DNA of 64,000 nt, taken from positions 868,001 to 932,000 of the forward strand of contig NZ_CP058552.1 in the NCBI RefSeq assembly GCF_013401555.1, read 5' to 3'. The notes under the pieces are model-generated. The model saw only the letters and a program-made list of their open reading frames with translations, was not told the DNA's origin and searched no databases. Within the stretch, counting starts at the first letter, position 1. The number at the start of each line of letters is the position of its first letter. A program made the translations under genes and the position numbers. Below are positions 9,918 to 22,896 of the stretch, piece by piece. Source of the DNA: Paenibacillus sp. E222 (GTDB lineage Bacteria > Bacillota > Bacilli > Paenibacillales > Paenibacillaceae).

Positions 9918-10820
9918 TCAGCTGTGCTGGTATAAGGTCTCCATATATTGCAACGATCGCCGCGCATACTCATACGGATTATGAATCGCAGGGTCCTGTT
10001 CCCCTTCAAGCATCGCCCAGCCATCATACCCCCGTGTGACCAACTCCTGCAGAATCGGTGCAAAATCAATACAACCATCTCCGGGAACCGTAAAAACCCC
10101 TTTACGAATACAGCCTACAAAATCAGACTGTTCCGCCCGTGCTTCCTCCAGCACTTGAGGACGAATATCCTTCAGATGAATATAGGCAATCCGATCATAA
10201 TGCTTGCGTAGGAGAGCTAACGGGTCGGCTCCGCCATAGTAAGCATGACCTGTGTCATAGAGCAAATAAACAAGAGATGGGTCAGTCAGTTCCATCAATT
10301 TATCGATCTCATCCGGCTGCTCAACAACGGTACCACCATGATGATGGTACGTCAGCTTCAACCCGTGCTCACGGGCGATGGCACCTGCTTCGTTCAGCCC
10401 CTCAGCAAGGATGTGCCATTCTGATTCACGGAGTCTCAGTACTTCTTTCTCATGCGGTGTCCGCCTTGGATCGAAATGCAGGGAACCGCCTACTTCCGCT
10501 GTGCTAATCACCTTGCTGCCCATCGATTGCAGAAACTCCGCGTGTCTGCGATAGCTGTCCAGTTCAGACTGACGATATGCCGGGTCGGAGAACAATACCG
10601 ATTTCCACTGGGAAACGAGGCGGATGTTGCGCTTGCCCAGCTCCTCCCGCAATGTGTCTGGATCCGTGGGATATTTGCGTCCCATCTCCGTACCTGTCAG
10701 ACCAAGTCGCTGAATGTCATCCAGAATCTGTTCACATGTTGTTGCATCACCATGCTCCTTTACATCCTCTCCGACCCAGTTGATCGGATGAATCCCGAGC
10801 TGAAATGGCAGCTTGTTCAT
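9918..10820 (-). CDS. iolE: Inosose dehydratase
   Basis: IolE removes water from scyllo-inosose to give the diketone used by IolD. The 300-residue protein is an AP-endonuclease-type TIM barrel. The N-terminus PFQLGIHPINWVGED and the RLGLTGTEMG segment follow the IolE pattern. Conserved acidic and His metal-ligand positions are in LTYHHHGGTV, YLLYDTGHAYYGG and AYIHLKDIR. The ATG at 10820 has AGGAG ten bases upstream. A longer frame to 10907 has no such site. It lies between iolD and iolC, with a 180-base gap to iolD in which I see no gene. Confidence 0.9.
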   Translation of the reverse strand: MNKLPFQLGIHPINWVGEDVKEHGDATTCEQILDDIQRLGLTGTEMGRKYPTDPDTLREELGKRNIRLVSQWKSVLFSDPAYRQSELDSYRRHAEFLQSMGSKVISTAEVGGSLHFDPRRTPHEKEVLRLRESEWHILAEGLNEAGAIAREHGLKLTYHHHGGTVVEQPDEIDKLMELTDPSLVYLLYDTGHAYYGGADPLALLRKHYDRIAYIHLKDIRPQVLEEARAEQSDFVGCIRKGVFTVPGDGCIDFAPILQELVTRGYDGWAMLEGEQDPAIHNPYEYARRSLQYMETLYQHS

Positions 10821-10999
10821 GGCTCCACGTCTCCTTTTGTGGTTCAACATTTTTGCATCATTCGATGTAACTCTTTGCTGGGTGAAAATATTTAGAGGAA
10901 GAAGCACCCTGATTCATACAACATATATACGCGTGAAGCATTCCCCTCTGAATCATGCAGATGTGAAAGACACTCTTTGAATTTATGCAAAAAGGTCTA

Positions 11000-12865
11000 T
11001 TAAACGAGTCTAACTTTGGCACGGTTTGCCTGCATGGCGTGGTGAGCCGTTACCACCTTTTCCTCGTTGGATACTTCTGGCACGCCCACATTCCACCAGG
11101 ACTCATATCCGCCTGCATTGGTTCCGGGTACGACTGGAATTTCGATCAGTGTAGTCACGGTCTCATTCCGGGCATCTCTGATCGCCTGCTCCAATTGTTC
11201 CGCCGTCTCTGCCTTATAGGCTTTGGCTCCAAGGCTGCGGGCATGGGCTGCAAAATCCATAGGCATGTAATCTCCGGTCAGTCGTCCGCTCTCCGATTCC
11301 CGATAGCGAAACTCATTACCGAAGCCGTCACTTCCGTGCTCCCGTTGCAAATTATGAATACACTGAAATCCATTGTTGTTGAATAGTAAAATGGTCATCT
11401 TCTTCTGTTCCTGCAAGCTAGTCACCAGTTCAGAATGCAGCATTAGGTAACTACCATCACCCACCATGGCATACACTTCACGCTCCGGCTCTGCAAGAGC
11501 TGCCCCGAATGCCCCGCTTACCTCATAGCCCATACAGGAGAAGCCGTACTCCATGTGGTATGTTTTGGGTGCAGAAGCGCGCCACAGACGGTGTAAGTCT
11601 CCAGGCAAACTTCCCGCCGCACAAACAATAACGGAAGAAGGGTCAATGGTCCGATTAATAACACCGACCGCGGTTGTCTGTGCCAGTCCTGCCTCATGCT
11701 GCAGTTCGTAGAGTCGATCTACCTCGGCGTTCCACTCATCCCGCAGATTGGCGATCTCGGATGTGCCGTATCCACTGTGGTACTGCCGTCCCTTTAAAGC
11801 CGTTTGCAAAGCTTGCAGACCTTCCCGTGCATCCGCCAGAATCGCTTCGCCACCCAATTTGGCGGCATCCATGCCGTTCAGGTTAATATTGATGAATGCC
11901 ACTTCGGGATGCTGAAAAGCAGACCGGGACGCCGTCGTAAAATCCGAGAACCGGGTGCCGACGCCGATTACCACATCCGCTTCTCTGGCAAGCCTATTGG
12001 CAGCCAGCGAGCCGGTCACGCCGATAGCTCCCACATTAAGTGGGTGGTCCCACGCCAAGGCACTCTTGCCAGCCTGCGTCTCGGCAACCGGAATGCCAAA
12101 TGCCTCGGCGAATTCAGCCAGCTGTGTGGATGCCTCGGCATACAACACACCGCCGCCTGCTACGATCAGCGGCTTCCTGCCACGGGCAATCTGCTGCGCT
12201 GCCCGTTCAATTGCTGCCTGGACCGGAGGACGACGGTCCAGGTAATGCACCTTGCGGGCGAAGAACGATTCAGGGTAATCGTACGCCTCTGCCTGCACAT
12301 CCTGCGGCAGCGCCAGCGTTACCGCGCCCGTCTCCGCCGGGTCCGTCAGCACGCGCATCGCCTGCGTGGCGGCAATCATCAGCTGTTCGGGACGTACGAT
12401 GCGATCCCAGTATTTGCTGACCGCTTTGAACGGGTCAGTAGCTGAAATCGTATAATCGCCGCTTACCTCCAGTTGTTGCAGCACGGGATCTGGCTCACGC
12501 GTGGCAAAGTTATCACCCGGAAGCAATAACACCGGAATACGATTGACTGTTGCGGTTGCCGCCGCAGTAATCATGTTCAGCGCACCCGGCCCAATGGACG
12601 TTGTACACGCATAAATCTGTCTACGGTTCTTCTGCTTGGCATAAGCCGCTGCTGTATGCACCATGCCCTGTTCATTCTTGCCCTGCATATACGTCAGACT
12701 TCCTGGGCTACGCTCCAGTGCTTCTCCCATACCTGTTACGTTGCCGTGTCCAAAAATGCCAATGACACCATTCACAAACTTGGTTTCCACTCCATCAACG
12801 GAAATATATTGCTGATCCAAGTATCGGAGCAGTGCCTGAGCCATCGTTAGTCTAATTGTTTTCAT
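11000..12865 (-). CDS. iolD: Trihydroxycyclohexane-1,2-dione hydrolase
   Basis: IolD opens the ring of 3D-trihydroxycyclohexane-1,2-dione to 5-deoxy-glucuronate and needs thiamine diphosphate. The 621-residue protein has the three-domain ThDP enzyme plan: an N-terminal pyrimidine-binding domain ([13 protein letters not shown] near 41-53, with a Glu close by), a central domain ([15 protein letters not shown]), and a C-terminal domain with the [16 protein letters not shown] motif ending in LLFNNNGF. The ATG at 12865 has GGGAG eleven bases upstream. It is the first gene of the operon and starts just behind the promoter and triple palindrome at 12895-12985. Confidence 0.95.
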   Translation of the reverse strand: MKTIRLTMAQALLRYLDQQYISVDGVETKFVNGVIGIFGHGNVTGMGEALERSPGSLTYMQGKNEQGMVHTAAAYAKQKNRRQIYACTTSIGPGALNMITAAATATVNRIPVLLLPGDNFATREPDPVLQQLEVSGDYTISATDPFKAVSKYWDRIVRPEQLMIAATQAMRVLTDPAETGAVTLALPQDVQAEAYDYPESFFARKVHYLDRRPPVQAAIERAAQQIARGRKPLIVAGGGVLYAEASTQLAEFAEAFGIPVAETQAGKSALAWDHPLNVGAIGVTGSLAANRLAREADVVIGVGTRFSDFTTASRSAFQHPEVAFININLNGMDAAKLGGEAILADAREGLQALQTALKGRQYHSGYGTSEIANLRDEWNAEVDRLYELQHEAGLAQTTAVGVINRTIDPSSVIVCAAGSLPGDLHRLWRASAPKTYHMEYGFSCMGYEVSGAFGAALAEPEREVYAMVGDGSYLMLHSELVTSLQEQKKMTILLFNNNGFQCIHNLQREHGSDGFGNEFRYRESESGRLTGDYMPMDFAAHARSLGAKAYKAETAEQLEQAIRDARNETVTTLIEIPVVPGTNAGGYESWWNVGVPEVSNEEKVVTAHHAMQANRAKVRLV

Positions 12866-12894
12866 GTATTGACTATCTCCCTTCCCCTTACGGG

Positions 12895-12951
12895 TTAAGC
12901 GCTTAATCCGTGTTAAGTTTAAGCGCCTTACCCCTAAGGTTAAGCGCTTAA
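12895..12951 (-). promoter_or_regulatory. Three LacI-type operator palindromes upstream of iolD
   Basis: TTAAGCGCTTAA occurs as a perfect palindrome at 12895-12906 and again at 12940-12951. A degenerate copy (TTAAGCGCCTTA) lies at 12919-12930. The first base of the copy nearest the promoter lies about six bases downstream of the -10 element, that is over the transcription start, so bound protein would block initiation. The spacing of 21-24 bases between copies is about two helical turns and would place bound dimers on one face of the DNA. The central GCGC is typical of LacI-family sites. Confidence 0.8.
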
Positions 12952-12956
12952 TTGAT

Positions 12957-12985
12957 ATAGTATTACAGGCTGGTGAATTAGGCAA
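12957..12985 (-). promoter_or_regulatory. SigA-type promoter of the iol operon
   Basis: Read on the minus strand, TTGCCT (12980-12985) is followed by a 17-base spacer and TACTAT (12957-12962). The operator array begins immediately downstream, which supports this as the operon start. Confidence 0.75.
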
Positions 12986-12993
12986 GATATTTT

Positions 12994-13007
12994 TGTAAGC
13001 GTTTTAA
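12994..13007 (-). promoter_or_regulatory. cre-like CcpA site upstream of the iol promoter
   Basis: TGTAAGCGTTTTAA (plus strand) matches the TGNAANCGNWNNCW catabolite control consensus except for one base near the end. It lies just upstream of the -35 element. Confidence 0.5.
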
Positions 13008-13129
13008 AAAATGCAAATAAACATAGCTATACCACTGTAGTATTGTGTATTATCCCACTGTTGATAAAGCTATGATCCGAGAAGTTACTATCATGGGAGT
13101 ACGTGTTCCGAGGATGATGGAGACGTCAA

Positions 13130-13175
13130 AAAAATACAAAAAAAGAGATGGCAGAAGCCATCTCTCTTTTTGTAT
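13130..13175 (-). terminator. Terminator at the end of the tRNA cluster
   Basis: AGAGATGGC (13144-13152) and GCCATCTCT (13157-13165) form a nine-pair stem with a four-base loop. T-rich runs flank it on both strands, so it can stop transcription in either direction. On the minus strand it lies just after the last tRNA gene. Confidence 0.9.
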
Positions 13176-13183
13176 TTCTATGA

Positions 13184-13254
13184 AGCGGGTGATGGGAATC
13201 GAACCCACGCTATTAGCTTGGAAGGCTAAAGTTCTACCATTGAACTACACCCGC
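13184..13254 (-). tRNA. tRNA-Gly (TCC)
   Basis: Acceptor GCGGGTG pairs with CACCCGC, and the anticodon loop reads CTTCCAA on the minus strand. No CCA is encoded. It is the last tRNA of the cluster. Confidence 0.95.
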
Positions 13255-13263
13255 ATGTAAAAA

Positions 13264-13337
13264 TCGGGATGACACGATTTGAACATGCGACCCCCTGGTC
13301 CCAAACCAGGTGCTCTACCAAGCTGAGCTACATCCCG
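13264..13337 (-). tRNA. tRNA-Pro (TGG)
   Basis: A full cloverleaf is seen with acceptor CGGGATG and anticodon loop TTTGGGA. CCA is not encoded. Confidence 0.95.
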
Positions 13338-13344
13338 TTATCTA

Positions 13345-13423
13345 TACCGGCGAGAGGACTCGAACCTCCACGGTTTCCCACTCGATTTTGAGTCGAGCGC
13401 GTCTGCCATTCCGCCACGCCGGC
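13345..13423 (-). tRNA. tRNA-Leu (CAA)
   Basis: Acceptor GCCGGCG and anticodon loop CTCAAAA identify a Leu tRNA. The extra bases between anticodon and T arms fit a class II variable arm. Confidence 0.9.
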
Positions 13424-13438
13424 ATATGAAGTTATAAA

Positions 13439-13515
13439 TGGCGCGCCCTGAGAGATTCGAACTCCCGGCCTTTTGATTCGTAGTCAAACGCTCTATCCAG
13501 CTGAGCTAAGGGCGC
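13439..13515 (-). tRNA. tRNA-Arg (ACG)
   Basis: Acceptor GCGCCCT pairs with AGGGCGC, the anticodon loop is CTACGAA, and the 3' CCA is encoded. Confidence 0.95.
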
Positions 13516-13522
13516 AAAATAT

Positions 13523-13597
13523 TGGAGCGGACGACGGGAATCGAACCCGCGACCCTCGCCTTGGCAAGGCGATGCTCTACCGCTGAGCCACGTCCGC
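13523..13597 (-). tRNA. tRNA-Gly (GCC)
   Basis: Acceptor GCGGACG pairs with CGTCCGC, the anticodon loop is TTGCCAA, and CCA is encoded. It is the second Gly isoacceptor of the cluster. Confidence 0.95.
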
Positions 13598-13607
13598 TTA
13601 TAAAGGA

Positions 13608-13688
13608 TGCGCGTGGAGGGACTTGAACCCCCACGTCAAAGACGCTAGATCCTAAGTCTAGTGCGTCTGCCAATTCCGCCACACGCGC
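13608..13688 (-). tRNA. tRNA-Leu (TAG)
   Basis: Acceptor GCGCGTG, anticodon loop CTTAGGA and a long variable arm (GCGTCTTTGACGT) mark a class II Leu tRNA. Confidence 0.95.
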
Positions 13689-13694
13689 ATATGA

Positions 13695-13770
13695 TGGTGA
13701 GTCATGAAGGGCTCGAACCTTCGACACCCTGATTAAAAGTCAGGTGCTCTACCAACTGAGCTAATGACTC
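13695..13770 (-). tRNA. tRNA-Lys (TTT)
   Basis: Acceptor GAGTCAT pairs with ATGACTC, the anticodon loop is CTTTTAA, and CCA is encoded. Confidence 0.95.
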
Positions 13771-13777
13771 GAAAAAC

Positions 13778-13863
13778 TGGTGGAGGATGATGGATTCGAA
13801 CCACCGAACCCGTACGGGAGCAGATTTACAGTCTGATGCGTTTGGCCGCTTCGCTAATCCTCC
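13778..13863 (-). tRNA. tRNA-Tyr (GTA)
   Basis: Acceptor GGAGGAT, anticodon loop CTGTAAA, a long variable arm and an encoded CCA are seen over 86 bases, as expected for bacterial Tyr tRNA. Confidence 0.95.
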
Positions 13864-13872
13864 AGGATTACA

Positions 13873-13948
<76 letters not shown>

Positions 13949-13966
13949 ATATTAAGTTGTGATAAA

Positions 13967-14042
<76 letters not shown>

Positions 14043-14062
14043 ACAATAAAGTTTTAAATTAA

Positions 14063-14176
14063 TGGCGGAACCGACGGGATACTCTCACTTCGTTCGAGAC
14101 TGCGAAGCTGATGCTCTCGAAGTGTATGCTCCGACGAACCCAAAAACGGATTCTCATCCCTGAAGCAAAATTAAGA
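14063..14176 (-). repeat. Element A: about 96-base insert plus duplicated 3' end of tRNA-Asp
   Basis: The 18 bases that form the last part of tRNA-Asp (TGGCGGAACCGACGGGAT on the plus strand, 14177-14194) occur a second time at 14063-14080. Between the copies lies a 96-base insert (14081-14176) that is about 75 percent identical over 80 bases to element B. On the transcribed strand it can fold into a GGAT-GAGA-ATCC hairpin and a longer stem of CACTTCG with CGAAGTG. No ORF is present. The layout looks like an insertion that regenerated the tRNA 3' end at its junction. Confidence 0.8.
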
Positions 14177-14254
14177 TGGCGGAACCGACGGGATTCGAAC
14201 CCGCGATCTCCTGCGTGACAGGCAGGCATGTTAGGCCAACTACACCACGGTTCC
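14177..14254 (-). tRNA. tRNA-Asp (GTC)
   Basis: Acceptor GGAACCG pairs with CGGTTCC, the anticodon loop is CTGTCAC, and CCA is encoded. Its 3' portion is repeated 114 bases downstream in the transcript, next to element A. Confidence 0.95.
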
Positions 14255-14281
14255 AGATCACTTTCTTGATAGAAAGGTTAA

Positions 14282-14355
<74 letters not shown>

Positions 14356-14373
14356 TCGTTATTATAAGTTATA

Positions 14374-14449
14374 TGGTGGAGGCTGAGGGGATCGAACCCC
14401 CGACCCTCTGCTTGTAAGGCAGATGCTCTCCCAGCTGAGCTAAGCCTCC
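14374..14449 (-). tRNA. tRNA-Val (TAC)
   Basis: Acceptor GGAGGCT, anticodon loop CTTACAA and encoded CCA are present. Its 5' end lies only five bases from the duplicated tRNA-Glu end of element B. Confidence 0.95.
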
Positions 14450-14454
14450 ATATA

Positions 14455-14571
14455 TATGACCCGTAGGGGATACTCTCACTTCGTTCGAGACTGAGAAGCC
14501 ATTGCTAACGAAGTTTATCCTCCGACGAACCTTTGGGATTCTCATCCCTTTTTTAAGCTAATAAATATAGC
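14455..14571 (-). repeat. Element B: about 100-base insert plus duplicated 3' end of tRNA-Glu
   Basis: TATGACCCGTAGGGGAT (14455-14471) repeats the 3' end of tRNA-Glu and its flank (14572-14588). The insert between begins with the same bases as element A (ACTCTCACTTCGTTCGAGAC) and shares blocks such as CTCCGACGAACC and GGATTCTCATCCCT. On the transcribed strand it gives GGGAT-GAGA-ATCCC and an eight-pair stem ACTTCGTT with AACGAAGT. The element ends at the same tRNA position (the 3' side of the T stem) as element A. Confidence 0.8.
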
Positions 14572-14573
14572 TA

Positions 14574-14645
14574 TGACCCGTAGGGGATTCGAACCCCTGT
14601 TACCTCCGTGAAAGGGAGGTGTCTTAACCCCTTGACCAACGGGCC
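14574..14645 (-). tRNA. tRNA-Glu (TTC)
   Basis: Acceptor GGCCCGT pairs with ACGGGTC, the anticodon loop is CTTTCAC, and no CCA is encoded. Its 3' end is duplicated next to element B. Confidence 0.95.
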
Positions 14646-14649
14646 TTAA

Positions 14650-14725
14650 TGGCTCCCCGAACAGGACTCGAACCTGTGACAACTCGATTAACAGTCGAGT
14701 GCTCTACCAACTGAGCTATCAGGGA
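14650..14725 (-). tRNA. tRNA-Asn (GTT)
   Basis: Acceptor TCCCTGA pairs with TCGGGGA, the anticodon loop is CTGTTAA, and CCA is encoded. Confidence 0.95.
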
Positions 14726-14726
14726 A

Positions 14727-14802
14727 TGGTGGAGCCAAGCGGGATCGAACCGCTGACCTCCTGCTTGCAAGGCAGGCGCTCTCCCAGCTGAGCTATGGCC
14801 CC
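14727..14802 (-). tRNA. tRNA-Ala (TGC)
   Basis: Acceptor GGGGCCA, anticodon loop CTTGCAA and encoded CCA are present. One base separates it from tRNA-Asn. Confidence 0.95.
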
Positions 14803-14830
14803 ATACACTTTAGTCTATCTGGTATTACTA

Positions 14831-14904
14831 TGGGCCCTGGTGGACTCGAACCACCGGCCTCACCCTTATCAGAGGTGCGCTCTAACCAACTGAGCTAAGG
14901 GCCC
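14831..14904 (-). tRNA. tRNA-Ile (GAT)
   Basis: Acceptor GGGCCCT pairs with AGGGCCC, the anticodon loop is CTGATAA, and no CCA is encoded. It is the first tRNA after the 5S gene. Ile and Ala are normally found inside the 16S-23S spacer in many Firmicutes, but here they follow 5S. Confidence 0.95.
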
Positions 14905-14917
14905 GTATGAAAAATCG

Positions 14918-14941
14918 AAAAAAAATACCCCAAAGGGGTTT
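14918..14941 (-). terminator. Short terminator-like hairpin between 5S rRNA and the tRNA cluster
   Basis: ACCCC-TTT-GGGGT is followed by eight T residues on the minus strand. Seventeen tRNA genes lie beyond it and no clear promoter lies between. It is therefore either a leaky stop or is passed by an antiterminated rRNA transcript. Confidence 0.6.
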
Positions 14942-14943
14942 CG

Positions 14944-15059
14944 CTTGGCGGCGTCCTACTCTCCCAGGACCCTGCGGTCCAAGTACCATCGGCGCTAGAG
15001 GGCTTAACGGTCGTGTTCGGGATGGGTACGTGTGGAACCCCTCCGCCATCGCCACCAAA
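14944..15059 (-). rRNA. rrf: 5S ribosomal RNA
   Basis: About 116 bases on the minus strand begin TTTGGTGGCGATGGCGGAG and end in GCCGCCAAG, with the conserved CCATCCCGAACACG block inside. The ends pair as in known 5S genes. Exact ends may be off by a base or two. Confidence 0.95.
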
Positions 15060-15141
15060 CGCATAGCTTAGCTTACATTTCAGAGTGTATTCTCTGAAAA
15101 CTAGATCCGAAACGAAATTTGCGACTTATAACCTGCATATC

Positions 15142-19929
<4,788 letters not shown>

Positions 19930-20127
19930 GTATTGAAAAGAGCGATAAGCTCATTTTGAAACTGACGAGATTAAAAATCTCATTTTATGCTCCAGTCGAT
20001 CCAAGCCAAGGCTTGTCTCAAACTTTCGCGTTCACTCTGCAAGCAGAATGTTTACTCACTCGTTGTTCAGTTTTCAAAGATCAAACTTGTTTCATTGCCG
20101 TGTGTTGTTCACCTCAGCAACTTTTAT

Positions 20128-20156
20128 ATCTTATCACATCCGAACCAACTTTGCAA
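20128..20156 (-). promoter_or_regulatory. rrn promoter P2
   Basis: On the minus strand TTGCAA (20151-20156), a 17-base spacer and TAAGAT (20128-20133) form a near-consensus SigA promoter about 200 bases before 16S. Confidence 0.85.
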
Positions 20157-20236
20157 GCTCTTTTTTAAGTTTCTTTCGAAGCTTATTTCATTTGCTTGCC
20201 GCACCGTGTTTCTCGTGTTTTCTTGGCCGGAATTAG

Positions 20237-20265
20237 AATATACCATGTACAAAAATAAATTGCAA
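20237..20265 (-). promoter_or_regulatory. rrn promoter P1
   Basis: On the minus strand TTGCAA (20260-20265), a 17-base spacer and TATATT (20237-20242) lie about 110 bases upstream of P2. Tandem promoters are usual for rRNA operons. Confidence 0.85.
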
Positions 20266-20695
20266 CCCTTAATTAATATTTCTCTATCCTCGTTTTATGA
20301 GAACAATAGAACCGTTATATTCCCCTTCTATATCATACTAAGTCATAGTCTTGAAATCAGACCCTATCTGCTACACTCTATAGATATGACAATACTAATT
20401 ATCATTAACTTATTGAGAAAGGGTAATAGTTACTGTTCATAGCAAACTGATATTCTATTCGTTTTGAAGAAACACTAACTAGCAGCTAAAGGGATGCTTA
20501 GTTTTATATCGATTATCCAATAGCTTCTATAGCAATATATGAAATCAAATTTTAATAAACCTGCAATGAATAGATACTTACTCTCTCCATAAAAGATGCG
20601 TAGTGACTCTAGTATCTGTTCTCTAATATATACTCATTGATACAAAAAAGGAGTGGCGTATGGCTAGCCAAACTTCTCAGCATCCCCTTCTCCCC
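20266..20695. other. AT-rich intergenic stretch without a recognisable gene
   Basis: Between rrn promoter P1 and the GNAT gene there are about 430 AT-rich bases. I see no gene, repeat or clear terminator. A short plus-strand frame at 20660 with AAGGAG before it runs antisense into the GNAT gene and is not convincing. Confidence 0.5.
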
Positions 20696-21241
20696 TCAGC
20701 CCCTGAACCTTCCCATCATAACTGTATCGTAATACCGACCGTCCGCGTGTCGCCGATCCTTTTTCAAAGTTCCCTCTATCTCGAAGCCCATTCTTCTGTA
20801 AAGCTCCATCGCCTTATCGTTCGTCCCCACCACGTTCAAGGTCATTTTCTCAATTCCATTCGTATCTGCCCAATCTATCGATAGTTCGAGTAGTTTCTCG
20901 CCGATCCCGTATCCCCAGAACTCTTTCGCTACACAAACACCAAATTCAACCTTATGAGAAAATCGCTTTAGATCAACTCCTTCACATCTGGAATACCCGA
21001 CGATTTGTTCCTTTACGACAGTAACGAGAAACAGGTTTCTCTCTTTTTCCGAGTCCGACCGAATTATGTGTTCAAATCCAGCTGGATCAATAAAGCCTTC
21101 ACCTTGCTCACGATCCATATACTCGGTTTCTCCATCCATCTGTACACGAAGTGAAGACAATACCTCAGCATCCTTTTCAATTGCGGACCTAATCGAATAG
21201 GTCAATCCTTTTACATTAAACTCCTGTTGATCGATGATCAT
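20696..21241 (-). CDS. GNAT-family N-acetyltransferase
   Basis: This 181-residue soluble protein carries the GNAT fold: VEFGVCVAKEFWGYGIGEKL contains the acetyl-CoA loop near residues 103-122, and TNDKAMELYRRMGFEIEG follows near 144-161. The C-terminus (KKDRRHADGRYYDTVMMGR) resembles RimJ/RimL-like acetyltransferases that modify protein N-termini or small amines, so the substrate is uncertain. I chose the ATG at 21241 because GGAGGG lies ten bases before it. A longer frame starting at 21259 would place that ribosome site inside the gene. It stands alone between the rrn operon and the yesN-like gene. Confidence 0.85.
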   Translation of the reverse strand: MIIDQQEFNVKGLTYSIRSAIEKDAEVLSSLRVQMDGETEYMDREQGEGFIDPAGFEHIIRSDSEKERNLFLVTVVKEQIVGYSRCEGVDLKRFSHKVEFGVCVAKEFWGYGIGEKLLELSIDWADTNGIEKMTLNVVGTNDKAMELYRRMGFEIEGTLKKDRRHADGRYYDTVMMGRFRG

Positions 21242-21291
21242 ACGCCATAATCCCTCCATTCTATTTTATTTTGCATATCCTATTCATGGCT

Positions 21292-22896
21292 CTACCCCAC
21301 CTCAGACGGACTCTTGCCCGTAAGCATCTTGAACACCTGACTGAAATACGTCGCGTTGCGGAACCCTGTCATCTCGCTAACTTCGTAGACCATGTAATGC
21401 CCTGACTGTAATAGCTCCAACGCACGTTGAATCCGATACCCGTTTACATAACTCACAAAGTTCTCTCCGGTCACTCTCTTGAACAGCTGACTCAAATATT
21501 TGGGGTGCACAAACAGTCCCTTGGCAATGGCTTCAAAACTGATTTCTTCAGCATAATGCATTTCCACGTACTGTTTCACCTGCTCCACTAGTTTATTGGT
21601 TTTTTTCTCGCCCATTTCTTTACGTATCTGTTCCATCCAGTTTCGAATAATACCATCCATCCAGCATATCAGATCCTGCAGCCCATATTTCGATTGGATT
21701 TCCCACAAAAAATGGCTCATCGCGAGCGGCGGTGCCAGCATGGGATAATGTCGGTTCCAACTATGAATTAACGTGTCGAACAGGCTCACGGCCACAACTT
21801 GCACATCCTGAATACTGGCACCACCCCCTTCCTCCAACAGATTGCGAAGCTGAACCCATATCTCCTCTGCCAGATCAGTCCTCATATCTGCCCATGACTC
21901 ATTCCATTGTCGCAGCAATAGCGAGTAATCCGTTGCGCTCGGCGTTAAAGCAGCAGATGAATCATATCGATATACACGACTCCCGCCCTGAAACTCTGCT
22001 TTCTCCAGCGCCTCCCTGCTCTCCAGATAAGAGTCCATCACTTCGCATAAGTGCCCTTTGGACGTTCCAATACCTGCGCTCATTTCGATCTTGAGGTACG
22101 TAAAAATCTGATCAATCATCCGTTCAACAATGGACTCAAATTGCTCTAGCGGGTCCCTCTCGTCAAATAGAAGCAGCACAAACACCTGATCCGAGTAATC
22201 CACGATCTCCACCTGGCAGTCGTTTATTTGCGAAGTCTGCTCTTTGACGGTCTCCTGAATTATATCTGCTGCCCCATATCTTAATAGCTGCCAGTCCCGC
22301 TCTTTCATCTTTGTCAGAAATGCAGGCCGGTACAACTGTAGACTTATTGCGCGCACTTGAGAGGGTATGCGAATACCCACATAATCCATACGCTCCGCAG
22401 GCAGCTCCTCTTCCCGATAGCGCGTGGTTAACAGCTCGTGAAGAAATAGTTTGCGAAGATAAGGAACCACCCGTCCAATCTCCTGTTTGTATGTCCGCTC
22501 TAGCTGCTCATGCCGCTCACGCACATCCTGTTCCAGTAACACCTCACGCAGAACAGACTCAATCTCCTCCACTTCCGCAGGCTTCAGCAAAAAATGATTC
22601 ACGCCCCAACGCATGGCCGCCCGGGCATTCTCGAATTCGTCATATCCACTAAGAATGATGATCGGCAGATGGGGATGGTCCCGCCGCAACGCCTGCGTGA
22701 GCTCAAGTCCTGTCATTCCTGGCAAATAGACGTCCGTCATCACAAGATCGGGGCGCAGCTGTTGGAACATCTCCAGTGCATCCACGCCATTGGAAGCAGT
22801 TCCTGCAATGCGGAGGCCAATGGATGGCCAATCAATATGGTCGGTCAATGCTTTTACAATATGCGGGTCATCGTCTATGAGCATAATGCTTTTCAT
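21292..22896 (-). CDS. YesN-type response regulator with AraC DNA-binding domain
   Basis: This 534-residue cytoplasmic regulator has an N-terminal receiver (acidic DDDP at 8-11, phosphoacceptor Asp near residue 55 in MTDVYLPG). A long linker region follows. The C-terminal AraC-type domain (about 430-534) has two helix-turn-helix units (FEAIAKGLFVHPKYLSQLFK and VSEMTGFRNATYFSQVF). It is the partner of the YesM-like kinase directly upstream, overlapping it by 4 bases. The pair ends an operon that begins with a sugar-binding lipoprotein, so it probably controls that transporter. Direct repeats at 28076-28105 are its likely target. Confidence 0.92.
   Translation of the reverse strand: MKSIMLIDDDPHIVKALTDHIDWPSIGLRIAGTASNGVDALEMFQQLRPDLVMTDVYLPGMTGLELTQALRRDHPHLPIIILSGYDEFENARAAMRWGVNHFLLKPAEVEEIESVLREVLLEQDVRERHEQLERTYKQEIGRVVPYLRKLFLHELLTTRYREEELPAERMDYVGIRIPSQVRAISLQLYRPAFLTKMKERDWQLLRYGAADIIQETVKEQTSQINDCQVEIVDYSDQVFVLLLFDERDPLEQFESIVERMIDQIFTYLKIEMSAGIGTSKGHLCEVMDSYLESREALEKAEFQGGSRVYRYDSSAALTPSATDYSLLLRQWNESWADMRTDLAEEIWVQLRNLLEEGGGASIQDVQVVAVSLFDTLIHSWNRHYPMLAPPLAMSHFLWEIQSKYGLQDLICWMDGIIRNWMEQIRKEMGEKKTNKLVEQVKQYVEMHYAEEISFEAIAKGLFVHPKYLSQLFKRVTGENFVSYVNGYRIQRALELLQSGHYMVYEVSEMTGFRNATYFSQVFKMLTGKSPSEVG

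Noticed and set aside
13045..13260. Plus-strand 71-codon frame
   Set aside because: It crosses a terminator hairpin and ends inside tRNA-Gly, so it is incidental.
20660..20884. Plus-strand frame of 74 codons preceded by AAGGAG
   Set aside because: Most of it is antisense to a clear GNAT gene, and the product is Pro/His/Ser-rich without any domain.
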